A stretch of 64,000 nt of DNA from Xylanimonas oleitrophica (GCF_003244315.1 NZ_QKWH01000001.1:62001-126000); one strand, 5' to 3'. Counted from the first letter of the stretch, positions 1-8,771 are shown. Notes: generated by a model not told the origin, from the letters alone. A program made the numbers and translations.

Positions 1-426
1 CGCCACGTGGGCTACCCGGTGGCTCTGGAGGGTGCTCTCAAGCTCAAGGAGCTGGCCTACATCCACGCCGAGGGCTTCGCGGCGGGCGAGCTCAAGCACG
101 GCCCGATCGCGCTGATCGACGCCGGCCAGCCCGTGTTCGTCGTCGTGCCGTCGCCGAACAGCCGCGAGGGGCTGCACTCGAAGGTCGTCTCCAACATCCA
201 GGAGATCCGCGCCCGCGGTGCGCGCACCCTGGTGATCGCGGAGGACGGCGACGACGCGGTGCGGCAGTTCGCCGACGAGGTGTTCTGGATCCCGAAGGCC
301 CCGAGCCTGCTGCAGCCGCTGCTCGCCGTCGTGCCCCTGCAGATCTTCGCCATGGCGCTCGCCACGGCCAAGGGGCTCGACGTCGACCAGCCGCGCAACC
401 TGGCCAAGTCCGTCACCGTCGAGTGA
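1..426 (+). CDS. glmS: Glucosamine-fructose-6-phosphate aminotransferase, C-terminal part (cut by window start)
   Basis: This is the last 141 residues of GlmS, the cytoplasmic enzyme that makes glucosamine-6-phosphate from fructose-6-phosphate and glutamine for peptidoglycan. Only the end of the second SIS (isomerase) domain is present. The stretch [20 protein letters not shown] followed by [16 protein letters not shown] is the family's sugar-phosphate binding region, and the C-terminal [13 protein letters not shown] is the typical GlmS tail carrying the PRNLAKSVT motif. The reading frame is open from base 1, so the N-terminal glutaminase domain lies outside the window. acpS follows 31 bases downstream on the same strand. 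Confidence 0.95.
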   Translation, partial: RHVGYPVALEGALKLKELAYIHAEGFAAGELKHGPIALIDAGQPVFVVVPSPNSREGLHSKVVSNIQEIRARGARTLVIAEDGDDAVRQFADEVFWIPKAPSLLQPLLAVVPLQIFAMALATAKGLDVDQPRNLAKSVTVE

Positions 427-457
427 CGGGCGGCGGCCGGCCGGGGAGCGGGCGTCC

Positions 458-808
458 ATGATCGTGGGCGTCGGGATCGACGTCGTCGACGTCGCCCGGT
501 TCATGGCGACCCTCGAACGCACGCCCCGCCTGCGCGAGCGTCTTTTCACCCCCGAGGAGCGGGACCTGCCGGACGCGTCCCTCGCTGCGCGGTTCGCGGC
601 GAAGGAGGCGATCGCCAAGGCGCTCGGCGCCCCGGGCGACCTGCGCTGGCACGACGCGACGGTCCACCGGGTGCCCGGTGGACCGCCGCGCGTCGAGGTG
701 CGCGGCACGGTGCGCGAGCGGGCCGAGCTGCTCGGTGTCACCGCGTGGCACCTGTCGATCTCCCACGACGCGGGCATCGCGTCTGCGATGGTGGTGGCCG
801 AGGGCTGA
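458..808 (+). CDS. acpS: Holo-[acyl-carrier-protein] synthase
   Basis: The product transfers the 4'-phosphopantetheine arm of CoA to apo-acyl carrier protein, activating fatty acid synthesis. The 116-residue length is normal for AcpS. The N-terminal [14 protein letters not shown] holds the Mg-binding aspartate, and [14 protein letters not shown] holds the second conserved motif with the catalytic glutamate and lysine. The C-terminal [18 protein letters not shown] is the usual ending. The ATG at 458 lies shortly after a purine-rich GGGGAGCGGG stretch. The position between glmS and nnr is common in actinobacteria, where the cell-wall and carrier-protein genes cluster. Confidence 0.95.
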   Translation: MIVGVGIDVVDVARFMATLERTPRLRERLFTPEERDLPDASLAARFAAKEAIAKALGAPGDLRWHDATVHRVPGGPPRVEVRGTVRERAELLGVTAWHLSISHDAGIASAMVVAEG

Positions 809-861
809 GGGCACGATGGCCCCGGCACACCGTGGCGCACATCTCGGGAGTGGGGTCTCGC

Positions 862-2259
862 ATGGGCACGAAGCGGCGCACGTCGACCGGACGGCTGAGA
901 GCGCTCGGGGCAGCGCTGCTGGCCCTCGCATGGTTGCAGCTCGGGGCGGTGCCAGCACTGGCTGCCACGCCGTCGGTGCAGTACCAGGCGCACTCGCAGA
1001 ACCGGGGCTGGCTCCCGGTCACCAGCGACGGCGGCACCGGCGGCACCGTCGGTCAGGGGCTGCGGCTGGAGGCGTTCGCGGCGTCGGTCTCCGGCGGTGG
1101 CGGCATCGTCTACACGACGCACGTGCAGGACTCCGGCTGGACCCGTGCCACCGGTGACGGGCAGGTCACGGGCACCACCGGCCGGGGCAAGCGCATCGAG
1201 GCGCTGCGGATGCAGCTCACGGGCGGGCTGGCGCGCACCCACGACCTCTACTACCGGGTGCACGTGCAGGAGTCCGGCTGGCTGGGCTGGGCGGCGAACG
1301 GCGCCACGGCGGGCTCGGAGGGCCTCGCGCTGCGCATCGAGGCGATGCAGGTGCGGATCGTGCCCAAGGGTGCCGCCGCCCCCGGCTCGACCGCCCGCCC
1401 GGCCTACTCCGCCGCCGTCGCCTACTCGGCGCACGTCCAGAACGTCGGCTGGCAGGGCGAGGTGCGCGGCGGCGCCGTGGCGGGGACGAGCGGCAGGGGG
1501 CTGCGCGTGGAGGCGCTGCGCCTGCGCCTGCAGGACCAGCCGGTCCCCGGCGGGATCGAGTACTCCACGCACGTCCAGGACGTCGGCTGGCAGCCGTACC
1601 GCAGCGACGGGGCCGTGGCGGGGACGACGGGGCAGGGCCGCAGGGTCGAGGCCGTGCGGGTGCGCCTGACCGGCGAGATGGCAGCCCGGCTCAGCGTGTA
1701 CTACCGGGTGCACGTGCAGAACTACGGCTGGATGGGCTGGACGCGCGACGGCGACCCGTCGGGCACGGCGGGGGCCGGCTACCGGGTCGAGGCGATCCAG
1801 GTGCTGATCCAGGGCAAGGGCAACGGCCCCTGGTACGGCACGGAGTTCACCGAGTACCGCGCCCCGGCCTCCAACGGCAACGTGGTGCCGTCCACCCTGT
1901 GCAACGTCGGTGACGGGTGGCTCCTGCGCTGCGACGCGGCGGCGGCGTTCGGGCGGATGAGCGCCGCGTTCCAGGCCACGTTCGGGCACCCCGTACCGCT
2001 GGAGGGCACCTACCGCGCCTACTACCGGCAGGTCGAGGTGTACCAGCGGTACGGGCCGGGTCGGGCGGCCGTGCCAGGCACGTCCAACCACGGGTGGGGC
2101 ACGGCGATCGACGTGCCCGAGCGCGGCGAGTACGACTACGGGCGGCCCAAGTACGAGTGGCTGCGCACCCACGGCCCCGCCTACGGGTGGGTGAACCCCG
2201 GGTGGGCCCGGCAGGGCGGTGGCCGCGAGGAGCCGTGGCACTTCGAGTACACCGGCTGA
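862..2259 (+). CDS. Secreted VanY-type D-alanyl-D-alanine carboxypeptidase with six ChW repeats
   Basis: This 465-residue secreted protein starts with a signal peptide: basic MGTKRRTSTGRLR, a hydrophobic core, then PALA before the mature start. Residues about 35-330 form six repeats of about 40 residues with the pattern YxxHVQxxGW...G..GxG.R.EA, the clostridial hydrophobic-with-W (ChW) repeat; they fall in two blocks of three joined by an Ala/Pro-rich linker. The C-terminal 125 residues are a VanY peptidase domain: GTSNHGWGTAIDV has the SxHxxGxAxD zinc signature and EPWHFEY supplies the last zinc histidine. It probably trims peptidoglycan stem peptides, with the ChW array binding the wall or surface partners. 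The start at 862 is chosen because it begins the signal peptide; the open frame extends further upstream. Confidence 0.85.
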   Translation: MGTKRRTSTGRLRALGAALLALAWLQLGAVPALAATPSVQYQAHSQNRGWLPVTSDGGTGGTVGQGLRLEAFAASVSGGGGIVYTTHVQDSGWTRATGDGQVTGTTGRGKRIEALRMQLTGGLARTHDLYYRVHVQESGWLGWAANGATAGSEGLALRIEAMQVRIVPKGAAAPGSTARPAYSAAVAYSAHVQNVGWQGEVRGGAVAGTSGRGLRVEALRLRLQDQPVPGGIEYSTHVQDVGWQPYRSDGAVAGTTGQGRRVEAVRVRLTGEMAARLSVYYRVHVQNYGWMGWTRDGDPSGTAGAGYRVEAIQVLIQGKGNGPWYGTEFTEYRAPASNGNVVPSTLCNVGDGWLLRCDAAAAFGRMSAAFQATFGHPVPLEGTYRAYYRQVEVYQRYGPGRAAVPGTSNHGWGTAIDVPERGEYDYGRPKYEWLRTHGPAYGWVNPGWARQGGGREEPWHFEYTG

Positions 2260-2309
2260 CCGAGCGACCCGGGGACCGGGCTCGACGCCCTGAGGCCCCG
2301 CACGCGCGA

Positions 2310-2355
2310 ACGGCCGGAGGCGGGCCACCTGACCAGGTGGCCCGCCTCCGGCCGT
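2310..2355. terminator. 22-bp perfect hairpin, bidirectional terminator
   Basis: Two perfectly complementary 22-base arms (2310-2331 and 2334-2355) are separated by an AC loop. It lies between the convergent VanY gene and the F420-type oxidoreductase gene. There is no T run, as usual in such GC-rich genomes, so termination strength is inferred. Confidence 0.75.
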
Positions 2356-2365
2356 CCGCGGTCGG

Positions 2366-3412
2366 TCAGCCCTGCAGGTTCGGGATGACCTGGCGCTGGA
2401 ACAGCTCGATCTGGTCCCTGTCGCGGGCCGCGTCGGCGAAGTACGTGATGGCGTACTCCAGCCCCAGGCCGCGCAGCTCGGCGAGCTTCTCGCTGATCTG
2501 CTCGGGCGTGCCGACCAGCGGGCCGTTGCGCCAGGAGTCGATCTGGCCGTCGGCGTGCTCCGGAGTGTGCTTGCGGTAGTGCGCCTCGATCCACGCGAGC
2601 TTGTCGTCGACCTCGGCCTGGTTCTCGCCGATGACCACGTTGTAGTTGGCCGATCGCGTGATCTCGCCGAAGTCGCGGCCGACGTCCTTGCAGTGCGCCT
2701 CGAGCACGGACGACTTGTGGGCGAAGCCCTCCGGGTCGCCGGAGAAGTTCGTGTACTGGGCGTACCGCGCGGCGGTGCGCAGCGTCTTCTTCTCGCCGCC
2801 GCCCGCGATCCACAGTGGGACGGAGGGCTTCTCCTCGCCGTCCACGGTGACCTTCTGCAGGGGCTGCGGGTAGCAGAGGGCGCCGTCGACCTGGTAGTGC
2901 TCGCCCTGGAAGGTGCCGGAGGAGCCGGTGCGCCACATGCTCGCCATGATCTGGACGCCCTCGTCGAGCGCCTTGATCCGCTCCCCGGCGCTGGGGAACC
3001 CGTAGCCGTAGGCGCGCCACTCGTGCTCGTACCAGCCGGCGCCGATGCCCATCTCGGTGCGGCCCCCGGAGATCGCGTCGACGGTGGCGGCGACCTTGGC
3101 GAGGTAGGTGGGCTCGCGGTAGGCGATGCAGGTGCACATCTGGCCGAGGCGCACGCGCTGGGACGCGGCGGCGAACGCGGCCATGAGGGTCCACGCCTCG
3201 TGGGTGGCCTCGGTGCTGTGCACGGGCGTGGTGTGGAAGTGGTCGTAGACCCAGACGGACTCCCAGGCGAACTCCCCGCCCGGGACCGCCTCGCCGGCCG
3301 CGGCGTTGTCGGCGTAGTGGAGGAGAGACAGCATCGTCTCCCAGTGGTTCTCGGGCTGGACGTCGGTGAGGTCGAAGCGCCAGCCCTGCGGGATGAAGAG
3401 TCCGAATCGCAT
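2366..3412 (-). CDS. LLM-class F420-dependent (luciferase-like) oxidoreductase
   Basis: The 348-residue protein has the luciferase-like monooxygenase (TIM-barrel) pattern: N-terminal MRFGLFIPQGW, WVYDHFHTTP, then the family's AYREPTYLAKVAATVDAISG and GRTEMGIGAGWYEHEW. Actinobacterial members of this subgroup are usually annotated as coenzyme F420-dependent; whether this one uses F420 or FMN cannot be told from sequence alone, and the substrate is unknown. The start at 3412 is supported by a TACGTT box exactly six bases upstream, implying a leaderless transcript. It is convergent with the VanY gene and divergent from nnr. Confidence 0.85.
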   Translation of the reverse strand: MRFGLFIPQGWRFDLTDVQPENHWETMLSLLHYADNAAAGEAVPGGEFAWESVWVYDHFHTTPVHSTEATHEAWTLMAAFAAASQRVRLGQMCTCIAYREPTYLAKVAATVDAISGGRTEMGIGAGWYEHEWRAYGYGFPSAGERIKALDEGVQIMASMWRTGSSGTFQGEHYQVDGALCYPQPLQKVTVDGEEKPSVPLWIAGGGEKKTLRTAARYAQYTNFSGDPEGFAHKSSVLEAHCKDVGRDFGEITRSANYNVVIGENQAEVDDKLAWIEAHYRKHTPEHADGQIDSWRNGPLVGTPEQISEKLAELRGLGLEYAITYFADAARDRDQIELFQRQVIPNLQG

Positions 3413-3418
3413 GCCGTC

Positions 3419-3424
3419 AACGTA
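3419..3424 (-). promoter_or_regulatory. -10 box TACGTT of the LLM oxidoreductase gene
   Basis: TACGTT on the minus strand ends six bases before the ATG at 3412, so the transcript should start at or next to the start codon. Confidence 0.55.
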
Positions 3425-3534
3425 CTCGCCGGGGGCGGCGGAGGCAGGGCGGGCCCGCCGGCGCTCGGGGCCGGTGCTCGGGTCCGTGCTCGTGACCGGT
3501 GCGCGACCGGTCGGCACCGGGCGCCGGCGGGGGC

Positions 3535-3540
3535 CAAGAT
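3535..3540 (+). promoter_or_regulatory. -10 box CAAGAT of nnr
   Basis: CAAGAT lies six bases before the ATG at 3547, matching the leaderless pattern seen at other first genes in this window. Confidence 0.45.
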
Positions 3541-3546
3541 GGCTGC

Positions 3547-5217
3547 ATGATCGAGGCCTGGCCCGCTGCCGACGTCCGTGCCGCCGAGGAGCCGCTGCTC
3601 GCGGCGGGGGTGCCGTTGATGGAGCGGGCGGCCTTCGCCCTGGCCGCGGTGGTGCGCCGTGACCTGGCCCGGCGCCGGGCGGTGCCGGGGCCGGACGGCG
3701 GGCTCGTGGAGGGGTCGGTGCGCGGCGCGCGGGTGGCGCTCCTGGTGGGGGCGGGCAACAACGGGGGAGACGCCTTGCACGCGGGGGCGTTCCTGGCGCG
3801 GCGCGGCCTGGCGGTGACGGCGTACCTCGCGGACGAGCGGGTGCACGACGGCGGCCTGGCGGCGCTGCGGGGTGCGGGCGGTCGCGTGGTGGTGGTCGAC
3901 GCCGGGGCAGGGGCGGCGCCGTCGGCCGTCGCCACCGAGGTCGCGGGCGGTGCGGGCGGTGCGGGCGGTGCGAGCGCTGCGGGCGCCGGGGGCACTGCCG
4001 GCGCGGGGGCCGACGTCGTGCTGGACGGCCTGGTGGGCATCGGTGCCCGGGGCCCGCTGCGGGGGACGGGTGCCGCCGTCGTCGCCGCGCTCCTGGAGGC
4101 GCTGCCCGAGCCCGGTGATCCGGCGCGGCCGTGGGTGGTGGCGGTCGACGTGCCCTCCGGGGTGGGGGTGGACGACGGCACGGTGCCGGGGCCGGTGCTC
4201 CCGGCGGACCGCACCGTGACGTTCGGCGCGGCCAAGCCCGGCCTGCTCCTGCCCCCGGCCACGCACCTGACCGGGGCGGGCGCGGTGATCGACCTCGGGC
4301 TCGAGCTGGCCGGTACCGGTGCCCAGGCGGCGGCCTCCGCACGCCGCCCTGCCGTGGTGCGCCTGGAGGACACCGACGTCGCCCGCGCCTGGCCCGTGCC
4401 GGGTCCCGCGGACCACAAGTACACCCGTGGCGTGGTGGGGGTGGTGGCCGGCACGGCCACCTACCCGGGTGCCGCCGTGCTGGCGTCCTCGGCCGCGGTG
4501 CGGGCGGGTGCGGGCATGGTGCGCTACCAGGGGCCGGACGCCGTGGGACAGGCCGTGGTGGCCGCCCGTCCCGAGGTGGTCACGGCCGGGGGCCGGGTGC
4601 AGGCGTGGGTGCTCGGCCCCGGCTTCCCCGCCGAGGGCGACGACGACGGCCAGCGTGACCGGGCGCGGGCGGCGCTCGCCGCGGCCTCGGGTCTGCTGCC
4701 GGGCGCGGGGGCTCCCGTGCCGGCGGTCGTCGATGCCGGTGCCCTGGCCCTGCTGGACCACCGCTGCCCGGGATGGGTGGTGCTCACGCCGCACGCGGGC
4801 GAGCTGGCCGCCCTGCTGCGCTCGCGGGGGGACGACGTCGACCGGGCCGCGGTCGAGGCCCACCCGCTGCGCTGGGCCCGCCGGGCGCACGAGCTGACCG
4901 GCGCGACCGTGCTGCTCAAGGGCGGCGCGACCGTCGTCGTCGGGCCTGGGCCCACGGCGTACGCGCAGGCCGACGCCCCGGGCTGGCTCGCCACGGCCGG
5001 AGCGGGCGACGTGCTCGCGGGGCTGCTGGGCACGATGCTCGCCGCCCGCTCCGCCGAGGTGGTCGCGCACCCGGAGCGGGCGGCCGAGATCGCTGCCGCG
5101 GCGGCCCTGGTCCACGGGCGGGCCGCCGAGCGGGCGAACCCGGGCGGACCCGTCGCCGCGCTCGACGTGGCCGGCGCGCTGCCCGGCACGGTCGCCGCGC
5201 TCCTGGCGCTGCGCTGA
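3547..5217 (+). CDS. nnr: Bifunctional ADP-dependent NAD(P)H-hydrate dehydratase/epimerase
   Basis: This 556-residue cytoplasmic repair enzyme restores hydrated NADH and NADPH. The N-terminal YjeF_N epimerase domain (about 1-245) shows LLVGAGNNGGDALH and VAVDVPSGVGVDDG. The C-terminal dehydratase domain (about 275-556), of the ribokinase-like fold, shows VVLTPHAGELAALL, a KGGATVVV segment and TAGAGDVLAGLLGTMLAA with the catalytic aspartate. An Ala/Gly-rich insert (around residues 125-158, GGAGGAGGASAAGAGG) interrupts the first domain and is likely a disordered loop. Placement next to alr and the tsa genes is usual in actinobacteria. The start was chosen from the -10 box six bases upstream. 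Confidence 0.92.
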   Translation: MIEAWPAADVRAAEEPLLAAGVPLMERAAFALAAVVRRDLARRRAVPGPDGGLVEGSVRGARVALLVGAGNNGGDALHAGAFLARRGLAVTAYLADERVHDGGLAALRGAGGRVVVVDAGAGAAPSAVATEVAGGAGGAGGASAAGAGGTAGAGADVVLDGLVGIGARGPLRGTGAAVVAALLEALPEPGDPARPWVVAVDVPSGVGVDDGTVPGPVLPADRTVTFGAAKPGLLLPPATHLTGAGAVIDLGLELAGTGAQAAASARRPAVVRLEDTDVARAWPVPGPADHKYTRGVVGVVAGTATYPGAAVLASSAAVRAGAGMVRYQGPDAVGQAVVAARPEVVTAGGRVQAWVLGPGFPAEGDDDGQRDRARAALAAASGLLPGAGAPVPAVVDAGALALLDHRCPGWVVLTPHAGELAALLRSRGDDVDRAAVEAHPLRWARRAHELTGATVLLKGGATVVVGPGPTAYAQADAPGWLATAGAGDVLAGLLGTMLAARSAEVVAHPERAAEIAAAAALVHGRAAERANPGGPVAALDVAGALPGTVAALLALR

Positions 5218-5218
5218 C

Positions 5219-5259
5219 CGGGCACCGAGGCGCCCGGGCACGGACGAGGCCGGTGCCCG
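5219..5259. terminator. Weak inverted repeat between nnr and the peroxidase gene
   Basis: CGGGCACCG (5219-5227) pairs with CGGTGCCCG (5251-5259) over a 23-base loop between the convergent genes. The long loop makes this a weak terminator candidate. Confidence 0.35.
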
Positions 5260-5266
5260 ACCGCGC

Positions 5267-5752
5267 TCAGCGCGGCAGGTGCGCCTCGATCTCCTCGACG
5301 ATCACCGGGTCGTCGGGCAGGGTGCGCGGCGAGTACCGGCGCACCTCGCCCCCGGGCAGCACCAGGAACTTCTCGAAGTTCCAGCGGATGCGCCCGGAGT
5401 GCCCCTCGGCGTCTGGCGTCTTCTTGAGCGCCTCGAACAGCGGGTGGGTGCGGCGACCGTTGACGCGGATGCGGTCCACGACGGGGAACGTGACGCCGTA
5501 GGTGGTCGAGCAGAACTCGGCGATCGCGGTGTTCGAGCCCAGCTCCTGGAGGAACTGGTTGGAGGGGAACCCGATCACGGTGAACCCGCGGTCGCGGTAC
5601 TTGCCCTGCAGGGTCTCCAGGGTCGCGTACTGCGGGGCGAGGCCGCAGCGCGAGGCCACGTTGACCACGAGCACGACGTCGTCGCGGTGCTCGGCCAGCG
5701 ACGTCGTCGTGCCGTCCATCCGCCGGAAGGGGATCTCGTAGAGGTCGGGCAT
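5267..5752 (-). CDS. Glutathione peroxidase family protein (cysteine type)
   Basis: The 161-residue thioredoxin-fold protein carries the three hallmark segments of the GPx family: NVASRCGLAPQY with the peroxidatic cysteine, GFPSNQF with the catalytic glutamine, and WNFEKFLV with the catalytic tryptophan. It reduces hydrogen peroxide or organic hydroperoxides. Actinobacteria usually lack glutathione, so the reductant is more likely thioredoxin or another thiol; this is inference. No signal peptide is present. A CAGGAT box lies six bases upstream of the ATG. The gene is divergent from the pseudouridine synthase gene, only 37 bases away. Confidence 0.9.
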   Translation of the reverse strand: MPDLYEIPFRRMDGTTTSLAEHRDDVVLVVNVASRCGLAPQYATLETLQGKYRDRGFTVIGFPSNQFLQELGSNTAIAEFCSTTYGVTFPVVDRIRVNGRRTHPLFEALKKTPDAEGHSGRIRWNFEKFLVLPGGEVRRYSPRTLPDDPVIVEEIEAHLPR

Positions 5753-5758
5753 GCCCCC

Positions 5759-5782
5759 ATCCTGCACCCCCGGTGGGACGAT
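5759..5782. promoter_or_regulatory. Divergent -10 boxes of the peroxidase and pseudouridine synthase genes
   Basis: On the minus strand CAGGAT (5759-5764) sits six bases before the peroxidase ATG. On the plus strand GACGAT (5777-5782) sits seven bases before the GTG at 5790. The two promoters face away within 37 bases, so their polymerase footprints must overlap. Confidence 0.45.
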
Positions 5783-5789
5783 GGGGGAC

Positions 5790-6824
5790 GTGCCCTTCCA
5801 CCCCCTGCCGGTGCGTGACGGCCTGAACCCCACGCGCCTGGTGCTGCCGCACGACCCGGCGTCGGTCGCGCGATGGTCCACGGCCCTGGAGTACCTGCTC
5901 GCGCGGTTCCCGGACGACGCCGACCGGCTGCTGGAGAAGGTGGGCGCTGGCGAGGTGGTGACGGGCCGCGGGGAGCCGGTGGACGCGCGCACGCCGTACG
6001 AGCCGCGGGGGTTCCTCTTCCTGTACCGGGACGCGCCGGCCGACGAGCCGCAGGTGCCCGCGCTGACGCAGATCGAGGTGCTGCACCGCGACGAGGACCT
6101 GCTGGTGGTGGACAAGCCGCACCTGGTGGCGACGATGCCGCGCGGCCGGTGGGTGACGCAGACGGTGCTGACGCACCTGCGGCGCACCCTGGACCTGCCG
6201 GAGCTGTCCCCGGCGCACCGCCTGGACCGCCCGACGGCGGGCGTGCTCGTGCTCACGGTCCGCCCGCGCGTGCGGGGCGCCTACCAGGAGCTGTTCGCGC
6301 GGCGGCAGGTGACCAAGGTGTACGAGGCGGTGGCGCCGCTGCCCGCCCCGGGGAGCGAGCCGCCCGGGGGCTTCCCGACGACGGTGCGCAGCCGCATCGT
6401 CAAGCAGCGCGGGGTCGCTGCGGCGCAGGAGGTGCCGGGGGAGCCCAACGCGGAGTCGCGCGTGGACCTGGTGGCGCGGGACGAGGCGCGCGGGGTGGGC
6501 CTGTACCGGCTGGAGCCGCACACCGGCAAGACGCACCAGCTGCGCCTGCACATGGCGTCCCTGGGGCTGCCGATCCTCCACGACCCGTTCTGGCCGGTGC
6601 TGCGGCCCGACGGCGACGAGGACCCGGCGCGACCCCTGCAGCTCCTGGCCCGCTCCCTGACCTTCACCGACCCCCTCTCGGGGGCCGAGCGCCGGTTCGT
6701 CTCGCGCCGCGCGCTGGCCGCGTCCCCGGTGGGAGCGGCCCAGCGGCCGGCACCGCGAGCGGCGCAGGCCGTCCCGGGCGCCCAGCCCGGTGCGGGTACG
6801 GGGACGGCCGCGCCGGCACGGTGA
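5790..6824 (+). CDS. RluA-family RNA pseudouridine synthase
   Basis: The 344-residue protein isomerises uridine to pseudouridine in rRNA or tRNA. The catalytic motif is clear: HRLDRPTAGVLVLTV, with the active-site aspartate in HRLD. Further family motifs are QIEVLHRDEDLLVVDKP and the later HTGKTHQLRLHMASLGLPI. The N-terminal 95 residues do not show an S4 domain. The exact target position is not readable from sequence. The GTG start at 5790 is chosen because PFHPLPVRDGLNPTRL resembles the start of related proteins and a -10 box lies seven bases before it. Confidence 0.88.
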   Translation: MPFHPLPVRDGLNPTRLVLPHDPASVARWSTALEYLLARFPDDADRLLEKVGAGEVVTGRGEPVDARTPYEPRGFLFLYRDAPADEPQVPALTQIEVLHRDEDLLVVDKPHLVATMPRGRWVTQTVLTHLRRTLDLPELSPAHRLDRPTAGVLVLTVRPRVRGAYQELFARRQVTKVYEAVAPLPAPGSEPPGGFPTTVRSRIVKQRGVAAAQEVPGEPNAESRVDLVARDEARGVGLYRLEPHTGKTHQLRLHMASLGLPILHDPFWPVLRPDGDEDPARPLQLLARSLTFTDPLSGAERRFVSRRALAASPVGAAQRPAPRAAQAVPGAQPGAGTGTAAPAR

Positions 6825-6837
6825 GAGGATGACCGGC

Positions 6838-8187
6838 GTGACCACCCCTGAGGTTCCCGCCTTCCCGGCCGGCTACCCGGCGCACGCGGTCGTCGACCTG
6901 GAGGCGATCCGCGACAACGTGCGTGCCCTGCGGGGCCACGCGCCGTCGTCGGCCCTCATGGCGGTGGTCAAGGCCGACGCCTACGGGCACGGGCTGGTGC
7001 CCTCGGCGCGGGCGGCGCTCGCGGGCGGCGCTACCTGGCTGGGTGTCGCCCAGGCGTCGGAGGCGCTCGCCCTGCGCGCAGCGGGGGTCGGCCCGCAGGA
7101 GGCGCGGGTCCTGACCTGGCTGCACGCCCCCGGGGTGGACTTCGAGGCCCTGCTGGCCGCCGACGTCGACGTCTCGGTCGCCGCGCCGTGGGCGCTGGAC
7201 GGCGTGGCCGCCGCCGCGCGCGCGACGGGCCGCACGGCCCGCGTGCACCTCAAGGTGGACACGGGGCTGGGCCGCAACGGCATCGTCCCGGCGGACGTGC
7301 CCGACGCCGCGGCGCGGGCCGCGGCGCTGCAGCGCGAGGGGCTCGTGCAGGTGGTGGGCGTGTGGACGCACCTGGCGTTCGCCGACGAGCCCGGCCACCC
7401 CACGCTCGACCAGCAGCGCGCGGTCTTCGACGACGCCGTGCGCACCGTCGAGGGCGCGGGTGTCGAGGTCGAGCTGCGGCACGCCGCGGCGTCGGCCGCC
7501 ACGCTCACCGCGCCCGGGCTCCACTACGACCTGGTGCGGCCGGGCCTGGCGGTCTTCGGCCTGTCGCCCGTGCCCCAGGCGGGGCCGCCGAGCGCGTACG
7601 GGCTGCGGCCGGCGATGACGCTCCAGGCGCGCCTCGCCACCGTCAAGCGCGTGCCCGCCGGGCACGGCGTCTCCTACGGGCACCTGTACACGACGCCGCA
7701 GGACACGGTGCTGGGCGTGGTGCCGCTCGGCTACGGGGACGGCATCCCGCGGCACGCGTCCGGCGGGAGCGCCGGCCCGGGCGGCCCCGTGCACGTGGGC
7801 GGGCAGGCGTCGGCCGGGATCGGGGCCACGGGGGCCGCCGGGGACGGCGACGCGGACACCGGCCGGGTGGTGCGCGTGGCGGGCCGCGTCTGCATGGACC
7901 AGGTGGTGCTGGACCTCGGTCCGTACGCCACCGAGGGCGCCGGCGACGTCGTCACTCTGTTCGGTTCCTCGGACGGGCTGGCGCACGCCGCCGTCGTGCC
8001 GAGCGCCGAGGACTGGGCCCAGGCTGCGGGCACCATCAGCTATGAGATCGTCACCCGGCTGGGCGCTCGCGTACCACGCGTGCACGTGGGCCAGCACGTG
8101 CTGGGGGATCACAACACCGCTGCTCACGAGGGTCGTGGCAGCCAGTCGACGGCCGGCCTGCCGGCGGAGAGGACCGTGTGGTCGTGA
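6838..8187 (+). CDS. alr: Alanine racemase with low-complexity insert
   Basis: The enzyme interconverts L- and D-alanine for peptidoglycan, using PLP. The PLP lysine lies in MAVVKADAYGHGLVPSARAA; the C-terminal domain shows GHGVSYGHLYTT, GYGDGIPR and RVCMDQVVLDL, the usual active-site regions including the second catalytic tyrosine. At 449 residues it is longer than the usual 370-390. The extra length comes from a Gly/Ala-rich insert (about residues 308-338, just after GYGDGIPRHASG) and a C-terminal tail of about 30 residues overlapping tsaE. An alternative ATG start lies nine bases upstream at 6829. Confidence 0.92.
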   Translation: MTTPEVPAFPAGYPAHAVVDLEAIRDNVRALRGHAPSSALMAVVKADAYGHGLVPSARAALAGGATWLGVAQASEALALRAAGVGPQEARVLTWLHAPGVDFEALLAADVDVSVAAPWALDGVAAAARATGRTARVHLKVDTGLGRNGIVPADVPDAAARAAALQREGLVQVVGVWTHLAFADEPGHPTLDQQRAVFDDAVRTVEGAGVEVELRHAAASAATLTAPGLHYDLVRPGLAVFGLSPVPQAGPPSAYGLRPAMTLQARLATVKRVPAGHGVSYGHLYTTPQDTVLGVVPLGYGDGIPRHASGGSAGPGGPVHVGGQASAGIGATGAAGDGDADTGRVVRVAGRVCMDQVVLDLGPYATEGAGDVVTLFGSSDGLAHAAVVPSAEDWAQAAGTISYEIVTRLGARVPRVHVGQHVLGDHNTAAHEGRGSQSTAGLPAERTVWS

Positions 8188-8771
8188 ACGACGTGACCAC
8201 GGCGAGGGTGGAGCTGCCCGACGCCGCGACGACGAAGGCGCTGGGTGCGGCGCTGGCGCGCGAGCTGCGCGCGGGCGACCTGGTGATCCTCACCGGCGAC
8301 CTCGGTGCGGGCAAGACGACGTTCACCCAGGGGCTCGGCGCCGCGCTCGGCGTGCGCGGCCAGGTCGCGTCCCCCACGTTCATCGTGGCCCGCGAGCACC
8401 CGCCGCTGCCGCGCGAGGACGGCACCACCGGTCCCGGCCTGGTGCACGTGGACGCCTACCGCCTCGGCGGGCTGGACGAGCTCGAGGCGCTCGACCTCGA
8501 CTCCTCCCTCGAGGACTCGGTCACCGTGGTGGAGTGGGGCCGCGGCCTCGCGGAGACGCTGACGGAGGACCGGCTCGAGATCGACCTGGTGCGGCCCCGC
8601 GGCCTGACCGACGAGCAGGGGAGCGACGGCGTGCCCGTGGAGGGCACCGACCAGGACCCGGCCGGGCTCGAAGACGCGGAGACCGGCGTGCGGCACGCGA
8701 CCCTGCGCGGTCTCGGGGCCCGCTGGGCCGGCGTCGACCTCCAGGCCATCGTCGTCGCCGCCCGAACGTAG
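8178..8771 (+). CDS. tsaE: tRNA threonylcarbamoyladenosine biosynthesis ATPase TsaE
   Basis: TsaE is the ATPase partner of TsaB and TsaD in making t6A at position 37 of ANN-decoding tRNAs. The P-loop is GDLGAGKTTFTQG; SPTFIVAREH and LVHVDAYRLGG are further conserved segments, and VVEWG is the typical Trp motif. At 197 residues it has a C-terminal extension beyond the usual 150-160, with no recognised domain. The GTG at 8178 overlaps the end of alr by ten bases and follows AGAGG; GTG at 8184 is an alternative. tsaB follows nine bases downstream but has its own promoter. Confidence 0.9.
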   Translation: MVVNDVTTARVELPDAATTKALGAALARELRAGDLVILTGDLGAGKTTFTQGLGAALGVRGQVASPTFIVAREHPPLPREDGTTGPGLVHVDAYRLGGLDELEALDLDSSLEDSVTVVEWGRGLAETLTEDRLEIDLVRPRGLTDEQGSDGVPVEGTDQDPAGLEDAETGVRHATLRGLGARWAGVDLQAIVVAART

